DNA of 64,000 nt, from contig CP092872.1 in NCBI GenBank assembly GCA_030710605.1, positions 97,908,874 to 97,972,873 on the forward strand, read 5' to 3'. The position numbers and the translations under genes were made by a program. Origin of the DNA: Cordylochernes scorpioides (lineage: Eukaryota > Arthropoda > Arachnida > Pseudoscorpiones > Chernetidae). This document shows, one piece after another, positions 1-9,259 of this stretch. The notes below the pieces were generated by a model. It had not been told where the DNA came from. It saw nothing but the letters and a program-made list of their open reading frames with translations, and did not search any database. How positions within the stretch are numbered: position 1 is the stretch's first letter; every line of letters begins with the position of its first letter.

Positions 1-2244
1 TGGACAAGACACCACCACCAATATCTCTATCTTTCGGCCTTAAAGAAGGCCCTTCTACAGGAGTACTATAACAAAGTTGACACACTTTAAATAATAAAAA
101 AATCTTAAAAATTTGTTTGAAATTTGATTTCTCGTGACGAGACACATGAGAGGGTTCACCAACATCTCGTGATAACATTTGTGGGTTTTTGAAGTTTCAA
201 TTTCGTATATTGTGGATAATGTCTGATATTCCTTCCATAGTGAGGGAGCATCTTGTTTCACTGTAAAGGTGAATCAGGCTTGGATTCTGGAAAGGTTATT
301 CCATAGACTTCTAGAAAGTCCTATCATCGGTTAATGCTATTGTATTTTCTTGATATGAGTATCTCCATGAATAATCTCTGTTGCTCATGGGGAATGTTGA
401 AGCAATAGATTAGTGGATCGGATAAGTTGAAAAGGAGCGGCCTGTTTTACTTATTTGATGTAAAACTAAGTATTTGTTAACAACATGGTTATTAATATTG
501 AGCATTAGTCAAGATATTCTGGTTTTACATATCTCACAGTTCCGCCTACATATTTAATCTTGCATTCTATATTTTCTATGGAGTAGATGGCATTCTTTCT
601 ATTGTACCAGTACTCATTTTTTTTGTTATGGAGTTTCATATTGATGAACCTATATTTGGGGAGTTGTGCTTTAAGAATTGTTCATCAATTTTTTTGAGAT
701 GGCGTCATATTGATATGGTTTATTGTTGAAAAAGGAATATTGCATATTGATTTGTAACTTGGAGAGTTTATATTCTACGATGGGTTGTGAAAATGTCTTA
801 AAATGAATAATAAGGAATATTCTCAAAAGTGTTAAGATTTGTTACACACACATATAGCTTAATTAAGACCAGAAGTCTCATACAGATTCACCGCAGGAAG
901 AAATCATAGATGGAGCTCTTATACTCCAGGCAGCGCTGAGCCCAACAGCCTCCAGGTCCGAAGCATGTCCAGTGGCCACAGAATCCACCTTGCATAGGTT
1001 AGAATAATTTTCCTTTTTCAAATTGATAATCGATGTATATTTATTCCTTGTTTTAACATATTACAAACGGTTTAAATCATATTTAGATTTTGTATATTTT
1101 GCCAGAATTTCTTTCATGGTCTTTCTCGCTAAGTAGCAATCATGATGAAACCAAGGGTTCGAGATTTGTTTAAATATTCTGTATTTCGATCGTCTTAAAA
1201 GTTTGGATGGAGCAATGGATATAAAGACGTTTAGTTAAGTCCTTTACTGTGTTTACTTTGTGACTGACATGACAGTAGAAAGAAATTTGGATATAGTTAG
1301 GATTGAAAGAACGTTTGTAATACACAAACTGGAACAATTGGAACTGCTGTTGTTCATGCGAATTATCTTTAAATATGTAGAAAAATGGAATACTATTGTT
1401 TGTTTCCTTTTCACATGTGAAATTGAGGTCAGGATTATTTAGACTATTGATGATTTTATTGCCAGAATAGTTTAAAATTATTTCCAACACATGCATACAT
1501 GGACAAAACTTAAAGAAGTTATATCTTTTAGAATGTATAATCAGGATTCAGACATATACTCTGAAATATATTTGCACAAATATTGCCTCTGACTCCTTAA
1601 CAACAACAAAAAATAGACCACTGGCCATATCAAAATAGGAAACTTCTTTTAGTTTTCTCCATGAAATAAGTATACCAATAAGTAAATAAATGTTATGAAT
1701 AATCCAATATGTAAATATGAAATATTAACCTCATCTAAATTAACTTATATAATATCAATTTCGAAAAAGAACCTTTATAAAAACATTAACTGATCAATAG
1801 TGTAATTTGTAAGGATATATTTTTCTTTGCATAGAATAAAAATAAAAGTGTTTTTGAAAACTCTTCGCTCTTGTAAAATTCTAAATAAATGAAATTAAAT
1901 ATTTATTTTTAATTTTAATAAGTAAACAGATATCAAAACGGTCAACAAGGCTGTATTTTTCTTCCAATTGCGCGCGGACACCATACATGTTCATTTATAT
2001 ATATATAAAAACTACAAAGTGAAGCACACTTGGCTCTTAAAAAATATATAAATTTAAATTTAAATGAAATCAATTTAACTAATACACACAAGAATACCTA
2101 TTAATTATTAAAATAAATTTAGAAAATATGGTTTATAAGTGGGATAGAAAATATTATGATTTAGAAATTTATAAAATAATAAAAAAGACCTTTAGTCAGC
2201 AAAGATATCTGGTGATCCGTAGAATAATAAAGAATTCCTGATAT
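1..2244. other. AT-rich intergenic stretch with no gene seen
   Basis: No reading frame here looks like a conserved protein; the short ORFs have low-complexity composition. A less AT-rich patch at about 885-1000 is not recognised. A decayed MITE is annotated separately at 1494-1664. The first 61 bases hold one of five degenerate hammerhead-like motifs described in the findings. Confidence 0.6.
1494..1664 (+). mobile_element. Decayed MITE of the CATGGACAAAAC terminal-repeat family
   Basis: The left end carries CATGGACAAAACTTAAAGAAG and the right end its degenerate complement (CTTCTTTTAGTTTTCTCCATG). The interior matches the copies at 22677-22878, 29923-30693 and 47797-47974 (GGATTCAGACA, CTCTGAAATATATT). 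This copy is the most diverged and encodes no protein. The inverted ends and short length suggest a non-autonomous Tc1/mariner-type element; that affiliation is inferred. Confidence 0.6.
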
Positions 2245-2245
2245 T

Positions 2246-2395
2246 TTGGAGGAATTCGATGTGATGGAAAAAATTGCCGCCCTTTCGCCACGAGAAAATT
2301 GGTGGTTATACAATCGTTCCATGGACGGGTGGGTATATAGGCACTGCTGGGTGTTCCAGGACACTCCACCACTCCACTACCGTAGGAATACAGCC
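2246..2395 (+). promoter_or_regulatory. Core promoter and 5' UTR of RR cuticle gene 1
   Basis: A TATA box (TATATAG, 2334-2340) lies 62 bp before the ATG. The block from GGAATTCGATGTGATGG through CCCTTTCGCCACG, the TATA box and the 5' UTR is almost the same upstream of gene 2 (16213-16368), while surrounding DNA is unrelated. The start GAGGAATTCG also recurs upstream of gene 3 (about 24656). This conservation suggests a shared epidermal or moult-stage element; that role is inferred. Confidence 0.65.
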
Positions 2396-5300
2396 ATGTC
2401 CTCCCTGGTAAGTATACGGCTAGCTGTCTCCTTGGTTAGATGGATTCCTACCTTGTTTCATCGCAAAGTTGAATATATTTTTGTTAGTCACTAGTTTTTT
2501 TCAATGTTCATCAGTAGGAATATGTTTATAATAGAATTGTTTGATTTATTGAGTTATATACAAGTATTAAGTAAACCTTTCTAATAGTTATTTCAAAATA
2601 TTTTCAAAATTTTATGAATATAATTTAATTATTATTTTTATTGAAAACTACAGTGTCTTTCTTTTTAACTTGATAACTACGAGTTGAAGACTGTAAAGAT
2701 ATAAAAACTTCCAATAGAAAACATTTTTAAAAAATACTCTTAAGAAATACTCTATACAAATAGGGATTCGGTGGATTAGTGGTTAAAACCCTCGATTCCC
2801 GACAGCCATGAACTGAGATCGAATACTGTATTGTACACTTTTTTTTTGTGAAGAACCTGTTCATATTTCTTATGTAAATAACATAAGCTAGGTTTCTCTT
2901 TTTGAGCGGCACCTAATAACGTTTTTTTTTTAGAACAGGTAATTCAAATAGTGTGTAGATAGTAGAGAAAGCATCTAACAAAATATTAGTTTTTGTTTCA
3001 AATTATATATTTAAATTTTATTTGATCCTTAGCTAGATTGTTTTATATATATTCTACAAAAATAATAGTTTTGCAACACCTAAACCATTCAAAGGATGCC
3101 CATAAATAGTCCTTAGGAAAACATTGAGTGAAATTGTCATACAAAAGTAATGGTTCAAATCACATTAATAGGTATCGCACAGCAAGAGCAACCTAGTTCA
3201 TGATAATTGAACAATGAATAATATGTGAAGGTTATCACATATTAAACAAATTTTAACGCGGGATTCAAACCCGGTTCATAACTGTCGGGAATCGAACGTG
3301 TTACCATCTCATCCCCCGACTTGTTATTTTATTTACAAAAGTAATTATTTAAATGATAATTTTATTGTAAAAAGAAATAAAATATTTGAGAGGGTCTGGC
3401 CCATCAGTAGTAAATCCTCCCAGTGAATTCAATATTCTAATCTTGAGACCATCCTGTTAGTGAACTTAGCCAAAAGGTCTAGAAGCAATTAACCATTATA
3501 TTAGACAGTGCAGATTATAAAGCTGGGCGATTTTAACATATTTCACACAATAATATATATAATTCATTATTTAATAAACGTATATAAAAAATACTAGTCG
3601 TTTTTTAGAAATTATCAAATTTGCAATTTTAAACTCTTTTATTAGTTTGAGGTAAGTAGAAAATATCTTTCTATAAAGGATTTTCACATCTGAACAGAAT
3701 GTCAGTTTCTTAGCTTATATAATACTCGCGCTAGGTAACTTTGGTCCTTATATATGCAGTTAAACCTGTCTATAGCGTCCACTCTATATAGCGCCTCCCT
3801 CTATAGCGCCAAATTTAAATACGTAGTACGATTAACATTAAAAGTGACCTGTCTATATAAAAATATTTTGATTGTTCTACTAAAACCAAAGTAGCAAAAA
3901 TGATTTATATAAGAGGCTTGTGTTTTTTTGCAGACGAGCCTTGCTTTGTGCCTGATGATGGCGGTGGTTGCCCTTGGTTACCACGGAGGAGATGATCATC
4001 ATCATGAGGAACATCATCATGTAAGAGATTCTAAAATTTTCCTTCAACACATCCCCTCCCCTTTGTCATATTGAACAATAATATATAATAATAAATTTGG
4101 TTAAATATACATATTATTTAGAGCCTTACAGAATATTAAAATGGTCTAATTTATAAGGCATTCAAAAGAACATGAAAGGAGAAGAAATTTGATATTTTTT
4201 ATGCAAAAATGCGCGCATTAGTTGTCTACAAAGAAATATATCCAGGTATTTATTTTTACTTTAACGAATTTTTGTTGATTGGTTTCAAGAGTCTTTCTCC
4301 GGTTATTTGAAAACCACTTTATACATGCGACAAATATTAAAAAATAGTATTTATAATCTCATCTCTCTGTATGAATTATATAAAATAATATTTTTAACAT
4401 TTCTATACTACAATATAGGTATTCACATCTTTCGAATCTCAATCTACATTAAAAGGCAAATTCTCAATGAAAAAAGAGAAATAAAAAAAGACACAAAGAA
4501 CTCCCCGCTATCACCATATATCGAAATCACCAGAAACATTCTTCAAATACTTCCTTGAAAGTATTTCCTGATCCCTAAATCTCCTTTTATCTCGGGCAGT
4601 TCCGAACATATTTGGTCCGATTTAGTTTATTTTCCTGAGTACTGGAGACAATCCAGCTCAACCCGTTTTTCTTCCACCTTATTGATGTAGAAGGATTTCT
4701 TAATTGACGCGAGAGTGTAAGTTGGTGTCATCATCCAGTACTTTTAAAAAATCCAGGGTTATAGGTCAAATAACCACTTTCAGCAAATTTCAGTTTTTAC
4801 AATCAAAATATTACCTTTTTTTAATATTGAGATATGACTTGAAAATAAAATGAAAAAAATTGATATACATATCATCTTTTTATATAGTATTATATTTCCT
4901 CACAATCAGCCCATAATTCATCATTATTTATGAAATAGCTAAACTTCAGATGATAATCTCCCTTCTCTATATTTCACTTTGGCTGTATATATACTAAAAT
5001 TGGAACCAGGCAGGGAAGATTAGCATGGCCCCTGCGCAAGGATGACACGCATAATCGTGAAACGTTCCATATATTTTACTTTTATTATAATATATAGGCC
5101 TTTATTGAATAGAGAATTTTAAAACAACTAACTCTCAAACACATTAGCAATCATACTAATTTGAAATATCAGATGGTTCTATTATATATAGAGAGGTTAT
5201 CTATAACATGTATGCACCCATGTGTTCCACAGAAGGCCCATCCCTACGAATTCGGGTACAAGGCTGAGAATGTCGGCCACAAGGGCCACCACGGCGGCTC

Positions 5301-5592
5301 CCACTACCGCCATGAGTCCGGGGACGGCCACGGCAAGGTCCACGGCTCCTACGGCTACGTGGACGAGCACGGCAACAAGAGACACGTGGACTACGTCGCC
5401 GACGAGCACGGTTTCCACGCCAACGTGAAGACCAACGAGCCCGGCACGTCTAACCAGCACCCTGCCTCTGTCCACGTCGAGCATGAGGCTGGTCACCATG
5501 GATACCAGGGCGAGGGTGGTCACCATGGATACCAGGGTGATGATGGTCACCATGGTTATCATGGCGAGGATATGCACGGTTATCATCATTAA
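2396..5592 (+). CDS. RR-type chitin-binding cuticle protein, gene 1 (3 exons)
   Basis: Structural protein of the exoskeleton, predicted to be secreted by epidermis and to bind chitin. Exons inferred from splice sites: 2396-2407 (4 codons, MSSL, donor GTAAGT), 3934-4020 (acceptor TTTTTTTGCAG, donor GTAAGA) and 5233-5592 (acceptor GTTCCACAG), all phase 0, giving 152 residues. Exon 2 completes a signal peptide (TSLALCLMMAVVALG) and ends in a DDHHHEEHHH cluster. Exon 3 holds the Rebers-Riddiford domain: HPYEFGY at about residues 36-42, GSYGYVDEHG from 71, DYVADEHGFHANV, then TNEPG near 100-104. The tail repeats GHHGYQG/GHHGYHG units. It is a near duplicate of gene 2. The 3' UTR probably runs to the AATAAA at 6410. 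Intron 1 carries two SINEs and a MITE; intron 2 carries a U6-like sequence. RR family membership is certain; the tissue is unknown. Confidence 0.88.
2765..2922 (+). mobile_element. tRNA-like SINE, family 1 (in intron 1 of gene 1)
   Basis: Box A-like GTGGATTAGTGGTTAAAAC (about 2771) and box B-like GAGATCGAATACTG (about 2816) are spaced as in a tRNA. The 3' part (TAGGTTTCTCTTTTTGAGCGG, then CACCTAATAA) matches the copies at 3163-3322 (-), 52234-52408 and 60230-60398. Pol III tRNA-derived origin is inferred from the boxes. Confidence 0.65.
3163..3322 (-). mobile_element. tRNA-like SINE, family 1, reverse copy
   Basis: Read on the - strand, it has the box A region, CGATTCCCGACAG, box B GGGTTTGAATCCC and the shared tail (CTAGGTTGCTCTTGCTG). 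The clear box B makes this the best evidence that the family is tRNA-derived. It sits in intron 1 of gene 1, about 240 bp from a same-family copy in opposite orientation. Confidence 0.65.
3388..3460 (+). mobile_element. Fragment of tRNA-like SINE, family 3
   Basis: GAGAGGGTCTGGCCCATCAG followed by TAGTAAATCCTCCCAG matches the box A region of the family seen best at 46402-46520 and 49250-49350 (GGGAGGGCTTGGCTCATCAG, GTGGTGAACCCTCCCA). Only the 5' part is recognisable. Confidence 0.45.
3764..3861 (+). mobile_element. MITE fragment with TATAGCGCC repeats
   Basis: CAGTTAAACCTGTCTATAGCG followed by further TATAGCGCC units, then AAATTTAAATACGTAGTACG, matches the fuller copy at 31003-31173. It lies in intron 1 of gene 1, just upstream of exon 2. 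Confidence 0.55.
4970..5076 (+). ncRNA. U6: U6 snRNA-like sequence, probably a pseudogene
   Basis: Positions 4989-5076 closely follow the conserved body of U6 spliceosomal RNA: ATATACTAAAATTGGAAC, then AGATTAGCATGGCCCCTGCG, CAAGGATGACACGCA and CGTGAAACGTTCC, ending in a T-rich run. The catalytic ACAGAGA box is altered to GCAGGGA. The 5' stem-loop (about 4970-4988) retains only CTTTGGCTG. Total span is the standard 107 nt. The changed ACAGAGA box and eroded 5' end argue for a retro-pseudogene or decayed copy. It lies in intron 2 of gene 1, sense orientation. Confidence 0.8.
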
Positions 5593-6409
5593 TCATAAGC
5601 TTCCTTGATGATATGAACTGAATTTGGTTATTATGGACTTTGGATGAAAAAATAGCTATTAAGAGATTCTGATTTTCACAATCCACGACTTTCATTTTCT
5701 CTATATTTAAAAAAATTATATATATGAAAATCTGTCTCTTTCGAAAGACTGTTTTCTTTTCTATTTACAGATCATTGCTAAAATGGCATTTTAAAAATTA
5801 ACACACCTTATATTTATGGTATTTATAAAATATATGAAATGGGCTGTTCATTTTGTTTTCACTTTCTTTATTTACCTTCATCTTGTCATAAATTTTATGT
5901 GTGGGTTAATATTTCCCTACTTTCATCTCAAAAAGGATTTCATTCTTATAGATGATTATTTAGTTTCTCTAATTTGCGTGATGTTAAATTACATTGTGAA
6001 AATTTATACACCATAACATTATTTATATATAGATGGGTGAAAAATGGCTTCGATTTTAGATATATTATTATTTAAGAGATTTAGGATTTAATTCCCACTG
6101 AAGAATTCCTATTCCTGAAAATAATTTCTAAATATTTCTGGGAGTTTTATTTCGACATTTTATGTTAAAAAATTTCAATCGAGAATAGACTTTTACTAGT
6201 ACAAAGGTGGATGGTCAATTTTCCTTTTCAAATTTTCACCTTTTTCGGGTCTCTTTAAATTTCTATGGTAATAATAGCGTGTATTGTTTGATAATTATTA
6301 TTTCTCAAACTATATATGTAAATATACTTCATATATATTTTTATATTTATGTTGTCATAATATATAATATATACTTGATTTGTACATTAGTTTTTTTTAT
6401 ATGTGATAT

Positions 6410-6415
6410 AATAAA
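6410..6415 (+). promoter_or_regulatory. Candidate polyadenylation signal of gene 1
   Basis: AATAAA within GTGATATAATAAAA, 818 nt after the stop codon. The same context occurs 562 nt after gene 2's stop (19681-19686), so it is conserved between the duplicates. The intervening 5593-6409 is therefore read as a long AT-rich 3' UTR. Confidence 0.5.
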
Positions 6416-6547
6416 AAAATATTTTTATGAAAAATGTGGTTTTTTTTTGTAAATACATAATCATATTCACTATGCTGAAATGTATTAAAATATAAATTCT
6501 AGTAGTATGTCCCCAATAATGTTACATAAAGAACAATATTCAAATAG

Positions 6548-6763
6548 AAAGGAATATATTGGATCAAAATAATTTATTTACAAATATTTCAGCGCAAACA
6601 TTTTCAAGGTATTACAACGTGTACAACAAACTCATCGTCACAAAACGTCAATAAAATTCAGTTTTAAAAGATACATACACGTGGTTATACTTTGAAAAAG
6701 GTTAGCGTTCAGCTTACTGAAATATTGGTAAATAAAGTATTTTCGATCCAATATATATTCCTT
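6548..6763. mobile_element. MITE with ~46-bp terminal inverted repeats
   Basis: The left end (AAAGGAATATATTGGATCAA through AATATTTCAG) is mirrored by the right end (CTGAAATATTGGTAAATAAAG through ATATATATTCCTTT) with few mismatches. The 216-bp element encodes nothing. The interior contains AACGTCAATAAAATTCAG. No clear target duplication was identified. Confidence 0.6.
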
Positions 6764-6950
6764 TCCTAATTAAAGATCTATTTATGGAATTTTCTATATT
6801 TTCAAAAAGAACAGAATATTAGAGATAATTTACTTATTAGCGGAATACCCTAGCTTTCTACTAGTTCTCCCCCAGTGAATGTTTGCCCAATTAATATTGC
6901 TTTAACAAATTGTGTTTGCAATATGTAATATATCATTATAATTAGTAGTA

Positions 6951-7110
6951 AAGTAGAATCTTCCTGTGTGTGAGAGGACCCTCCTGCTAGAGGATAACTC
7001 TTTGAAAGAACAGTTTTAACCATCAAAATTACAGTTTTTACTGATTAGTATCTCTCCGGTAAGAGGACACTTCTCTCTGAAGGATACTTCGACTCTGTAA
7101 CTAGGTATTG
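6951..7110. mobile_element. Decayed pogo/Tigger-like element fragment
   Basis: AGTAGAATCTTCCTGTGTG followed by GAGAGGACCCTCCTGCTAGAG, and later GGTAAGAGGACACTTCTCTC, is the repeated AGAGGACNCTTC style seen in pogo/Tigger-type terminal regions. It is diverged and non-coding; assignment is by style only. Confidence 0.4.
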
Positions 7111-7179
7111 TCCTTTATTTGAAATATTCTTATTTAGTAGTTCTTGGAAATGTTGAAAAATTAAAGTTCTGGTGTTTTA

Positions 7180-7560
7180 ATATTGGAGAATAACAATCAA
7201 AGAAGTGTCCGAAGAAACCGGAGTGTCATTTGTAGTATACCATTCTATTGACTATGATGATCTGAGCCTCAAAAGACGGATATTAACTCTGGTGCGAAAG
7301 AGATAGGTAAAGAGATCTGTGAATTGGCTGTACAAGAACAAATGTGACAACATAAGGTGATAAAAGGGGACGTGACATGGGTCTACGGATACGATACCGG
7401 AACAAAACGCCAATCAAGTCAATGGTTGGCAGAGGACGAAACGAGGCCCGAAAAGGCTAGAATGAAAAAGTCTGAAATGAAACTCTGCTCGTCACTTTCT
7501 TCGACAGTAAAGAACTCTTTATAATGAGTCCATACCAACTGGGACGACAATTAATAAATT
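7180..7560 (+). pseudogene. Mariner-type transposase remnant
   Basis: Reading + with frame changes gives an N-terminal helix-turn-helix-like piece (TIKEVSEETGVSF) and, further on, VYGYDTGTKRQSSQW followed by RPEKARMKKS. This is the conserved W-YGYDPETK-QSSQW---S-RPKKAR block of mariner transposases (between the first and second catalytic Asp). Stops and shifts interrupt it and the catalytic triad is not recoverable. Confidence 0.6.
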
Positions 7561-7609
7561 ATCATATTTTGATAATTTTCAAAGGTTACAGGAATCTGTG
7601 CGAAAGAAA

Positions 7610-7899
7610 CACCTAACATAAACACAACCATCAAAAAAATCACAATAATCAAGATAAACACACAAACAAAATAATCAAACAAAACACACAATCACAAAAC
7701 TAAAACAGAACACACACAAACACAACAATCAAACAAATCACACAAACACAAAAATAAAACAAAACACACACAAGCACAACAATCAAACAAATCACACAAA
7801 AAACTAACTAAACACACAAACACAACAATAAAATGTAACACACAGACACCACAATCATACCAAACACAACAATCAAACAAATCACACAAAAAACTAACT
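7610..7899. repeat. ACACAAACACAACAATC minisatellite, left of LTR element
   Basis: Degenerate tandem array built from AAACACAACAATCAAACAAA and ACACACAAAC. The last ~95 bp before the LTR (from AACTAAACACACAAACAC) are repeated immediately after the right LTR at 12216, so the retrotransposon inserted inside this array. The - strand ORF here is only a reading of the repeat. Confidence 0.8.
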
Positions 7900-8213
7900 T
7901 GCCACGTTTTTATTTTTAAAACGCTAATTTTAGTTTGGTAAAACTTTATTTTTAAAGTTTATTATTTTAAAAGTGAAATGTTTGTTAATGAAATAGACAT
8001 TTTGCCTAAACTCATTTATTGCTGCTTTCTTTTACAAGCCATTTGTTTATGTCTATTTTTACATATCGTTTTTATTGAGTTTTTACTAATTTAGTATGTA
8101 CATCATTGACTTTTAATGAATGGAAAATAAAAATGAAAATAAACACATGAAAAATTAAAATAACATTTTAAAGGAATTTATGTACAATTGAAAATTGTTT
8201 CTGTAACGTCTCA
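7900..8213 (-). repeat. 3' LTR of the Gypsy-type element
   Basis: 314 bp; by eye identical to the other LTR at 11902-12215. On the - strand it starts TGAGACGTTACAG and ends CGTGGCA. Confidence 0.95.
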
Positions 8214-8226
8214 TATTCCCCTTCTT
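8214..8226 (-). promoter_or_regulatory. Polypurine tract (plus-strand primer)
   Basis: On the - strand, AAGAAGGGGAATA directly abuts the 3' LTR, the position and composition expected of the PPT. Confidence 0.8.
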
Positions 8227-8233
8227 GAAGCAT

Positions 8234-9259
8234 TTATTCTCGGGTAATAAATGGTCGAAGTTGAGATATGTGAACGCGTCTTGCTTGCTTTTGGTCTTTC
8301 AGAGAGATATCGTAGGTTACATCAGATATATTTTTTTGAATGACAAAGGGTCCTTCATATTTTGGTGATGTCTTGATGAGACGAGGGTCGTTGACGGCAA
8401 TTTTTCTTATGACTAAGTCTCCTTCTTTAAAGACATACTTGGGGTGATGGCTATCGTGTTTAATCTTCCACTTACTTCTAACTTGTTCTGTCCGCAGGCT
8501 AGCTTTCTTCCTGGCTTCTTCAATTGTAATTGGAGTTTGGTCGGCAAATTCGGGTACATTACCGATTCCATACATTAAGAAAAGCGGTGAAAAACCAGTC
8601 ACGTCATGTGGTGTGGAATTATAATTTTTGACAACTTGCGGTAACAATGAGCTCCATTTACATCTAGGTTTCTCTAGAACAGCTATTCTCAGTTTTGTCA
8701 TTATCGTATCATTTAATTTCTCACAAATGCCATTGCACTGAGGATGATAAGGCGAAGTATATGTGTGTTTAATTCCTTGTAAAGAAAGAAATTTGTTGAA
8801 CTCTTTTGATATAAAATTTTTGCCATTATCTGTTAAGATAGTATTGATCGAATTAACAGATTTGATTATCTTATCAAGACATTGAGTGACAGCTTGAGCA
8901 GTATTTGTTATTGTGGGATATGCCCATAGATAACGAGTTGCGTGATCAACAAAAACTTGAATGAATTTATGCTTTGTGTTAGCTGCTGCTGTTCCCAGTA
9001 CAATAGTGTCACAACCGATCATTTGTAATGGTTGGATATTTGACGTTGGAGTGATCATTTCTCCTAAAGTTGGTTCATGTCTGACCTTCACTAGTTGACA
9101 AGATTTACAAGATCGAACATAATTCTTGATATCAGTTGTTATTCCTTTCCACCAATAACATTGAGTTATAAGTTTGCATGTTTTGGTTATTGATGGGTGA
9201 CTCAATGAATCGTGATATTCTTCCAATATTTTTTTGGTAAGCGAGTTTGGGACAACTGC
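8234..9259 (-). CDS. Integrase region of Gypsy-type pol, downstream of an in-frame stop
   Basis: Joins reverse-transcribed element DNA to host DNA. The frame continues that of the gag-pol ORF beyond the TAA at 9260-9262. The open part includes an HHCC zinc-binding domain (H-x4-H, later CKSCQ), the catalytic core with Asp in IGCDT, Asp in LTDNGKNF and Glu in PQCNGICEKLN, and a C-terminal SH3-like segment (EGDLVIRK, YEGPFVI). No ATG begins this segment near its start; an alternative start would be TTG at 9226. Independent translation is unlikely, so it depends on readthrough or is lost in this copy. The residues themselves look intact. Confidence 0.85.
   Translation of the reverse strand, partial: AVVPNSLTKKILEEYHDSLSHPSITKTCKLITQCYWWKGITTDIKNYVRSCKSCQLVKVRHEPTLGEMITPTSNIQPLQMIGCDTIVLGTAAANTKHKFIQVFVDHATRYLWAYPTITNTAQAVTQCLDKIIKSVNSINTILTDNGKNFISKEFNKFLSLQGIKHTYTSPYHPQCNGICEKLNDTIMTKLRIAVLEKPRCKWSSLLPQVVKNYNSTPHDVTGFSPLFLMYGIGNVPEFADQTPITIEEARKKASLRTEQVRSKWKIKHDSHHPKYVFKEGDLVIRKIAVNDPRLIKTSPKYEGPFVIQKNISDVTYDISLKDQKQARRVHISQLRPFITRE

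Noticed and set aside
1-20. Possible 3' UTR of another cuticle gene because TGGACAAGACACCAC also occurs after gene 4's stop (39206)
   Set aside because: A single 15-bp match is expected by chance among all pairs in 64 kb, and no RR coding sequence follows on the - strand.
5197-5589. Long - strand ORF opposite exon 3 of gene 1 (also 18730-19116 and 28381-28677)
   Set aside because: Mirror of a GC-rich, His-rich coding exon. The translated product is Val/Met/Leu-rich low complexity, and the + strand has the RR domain and splice sites.
7692-7889. Cys/Val-rich - strand ORF
   Set aside because: A translation of the ACACAAACAC minisatellite; periodic and without a promoter or homology.
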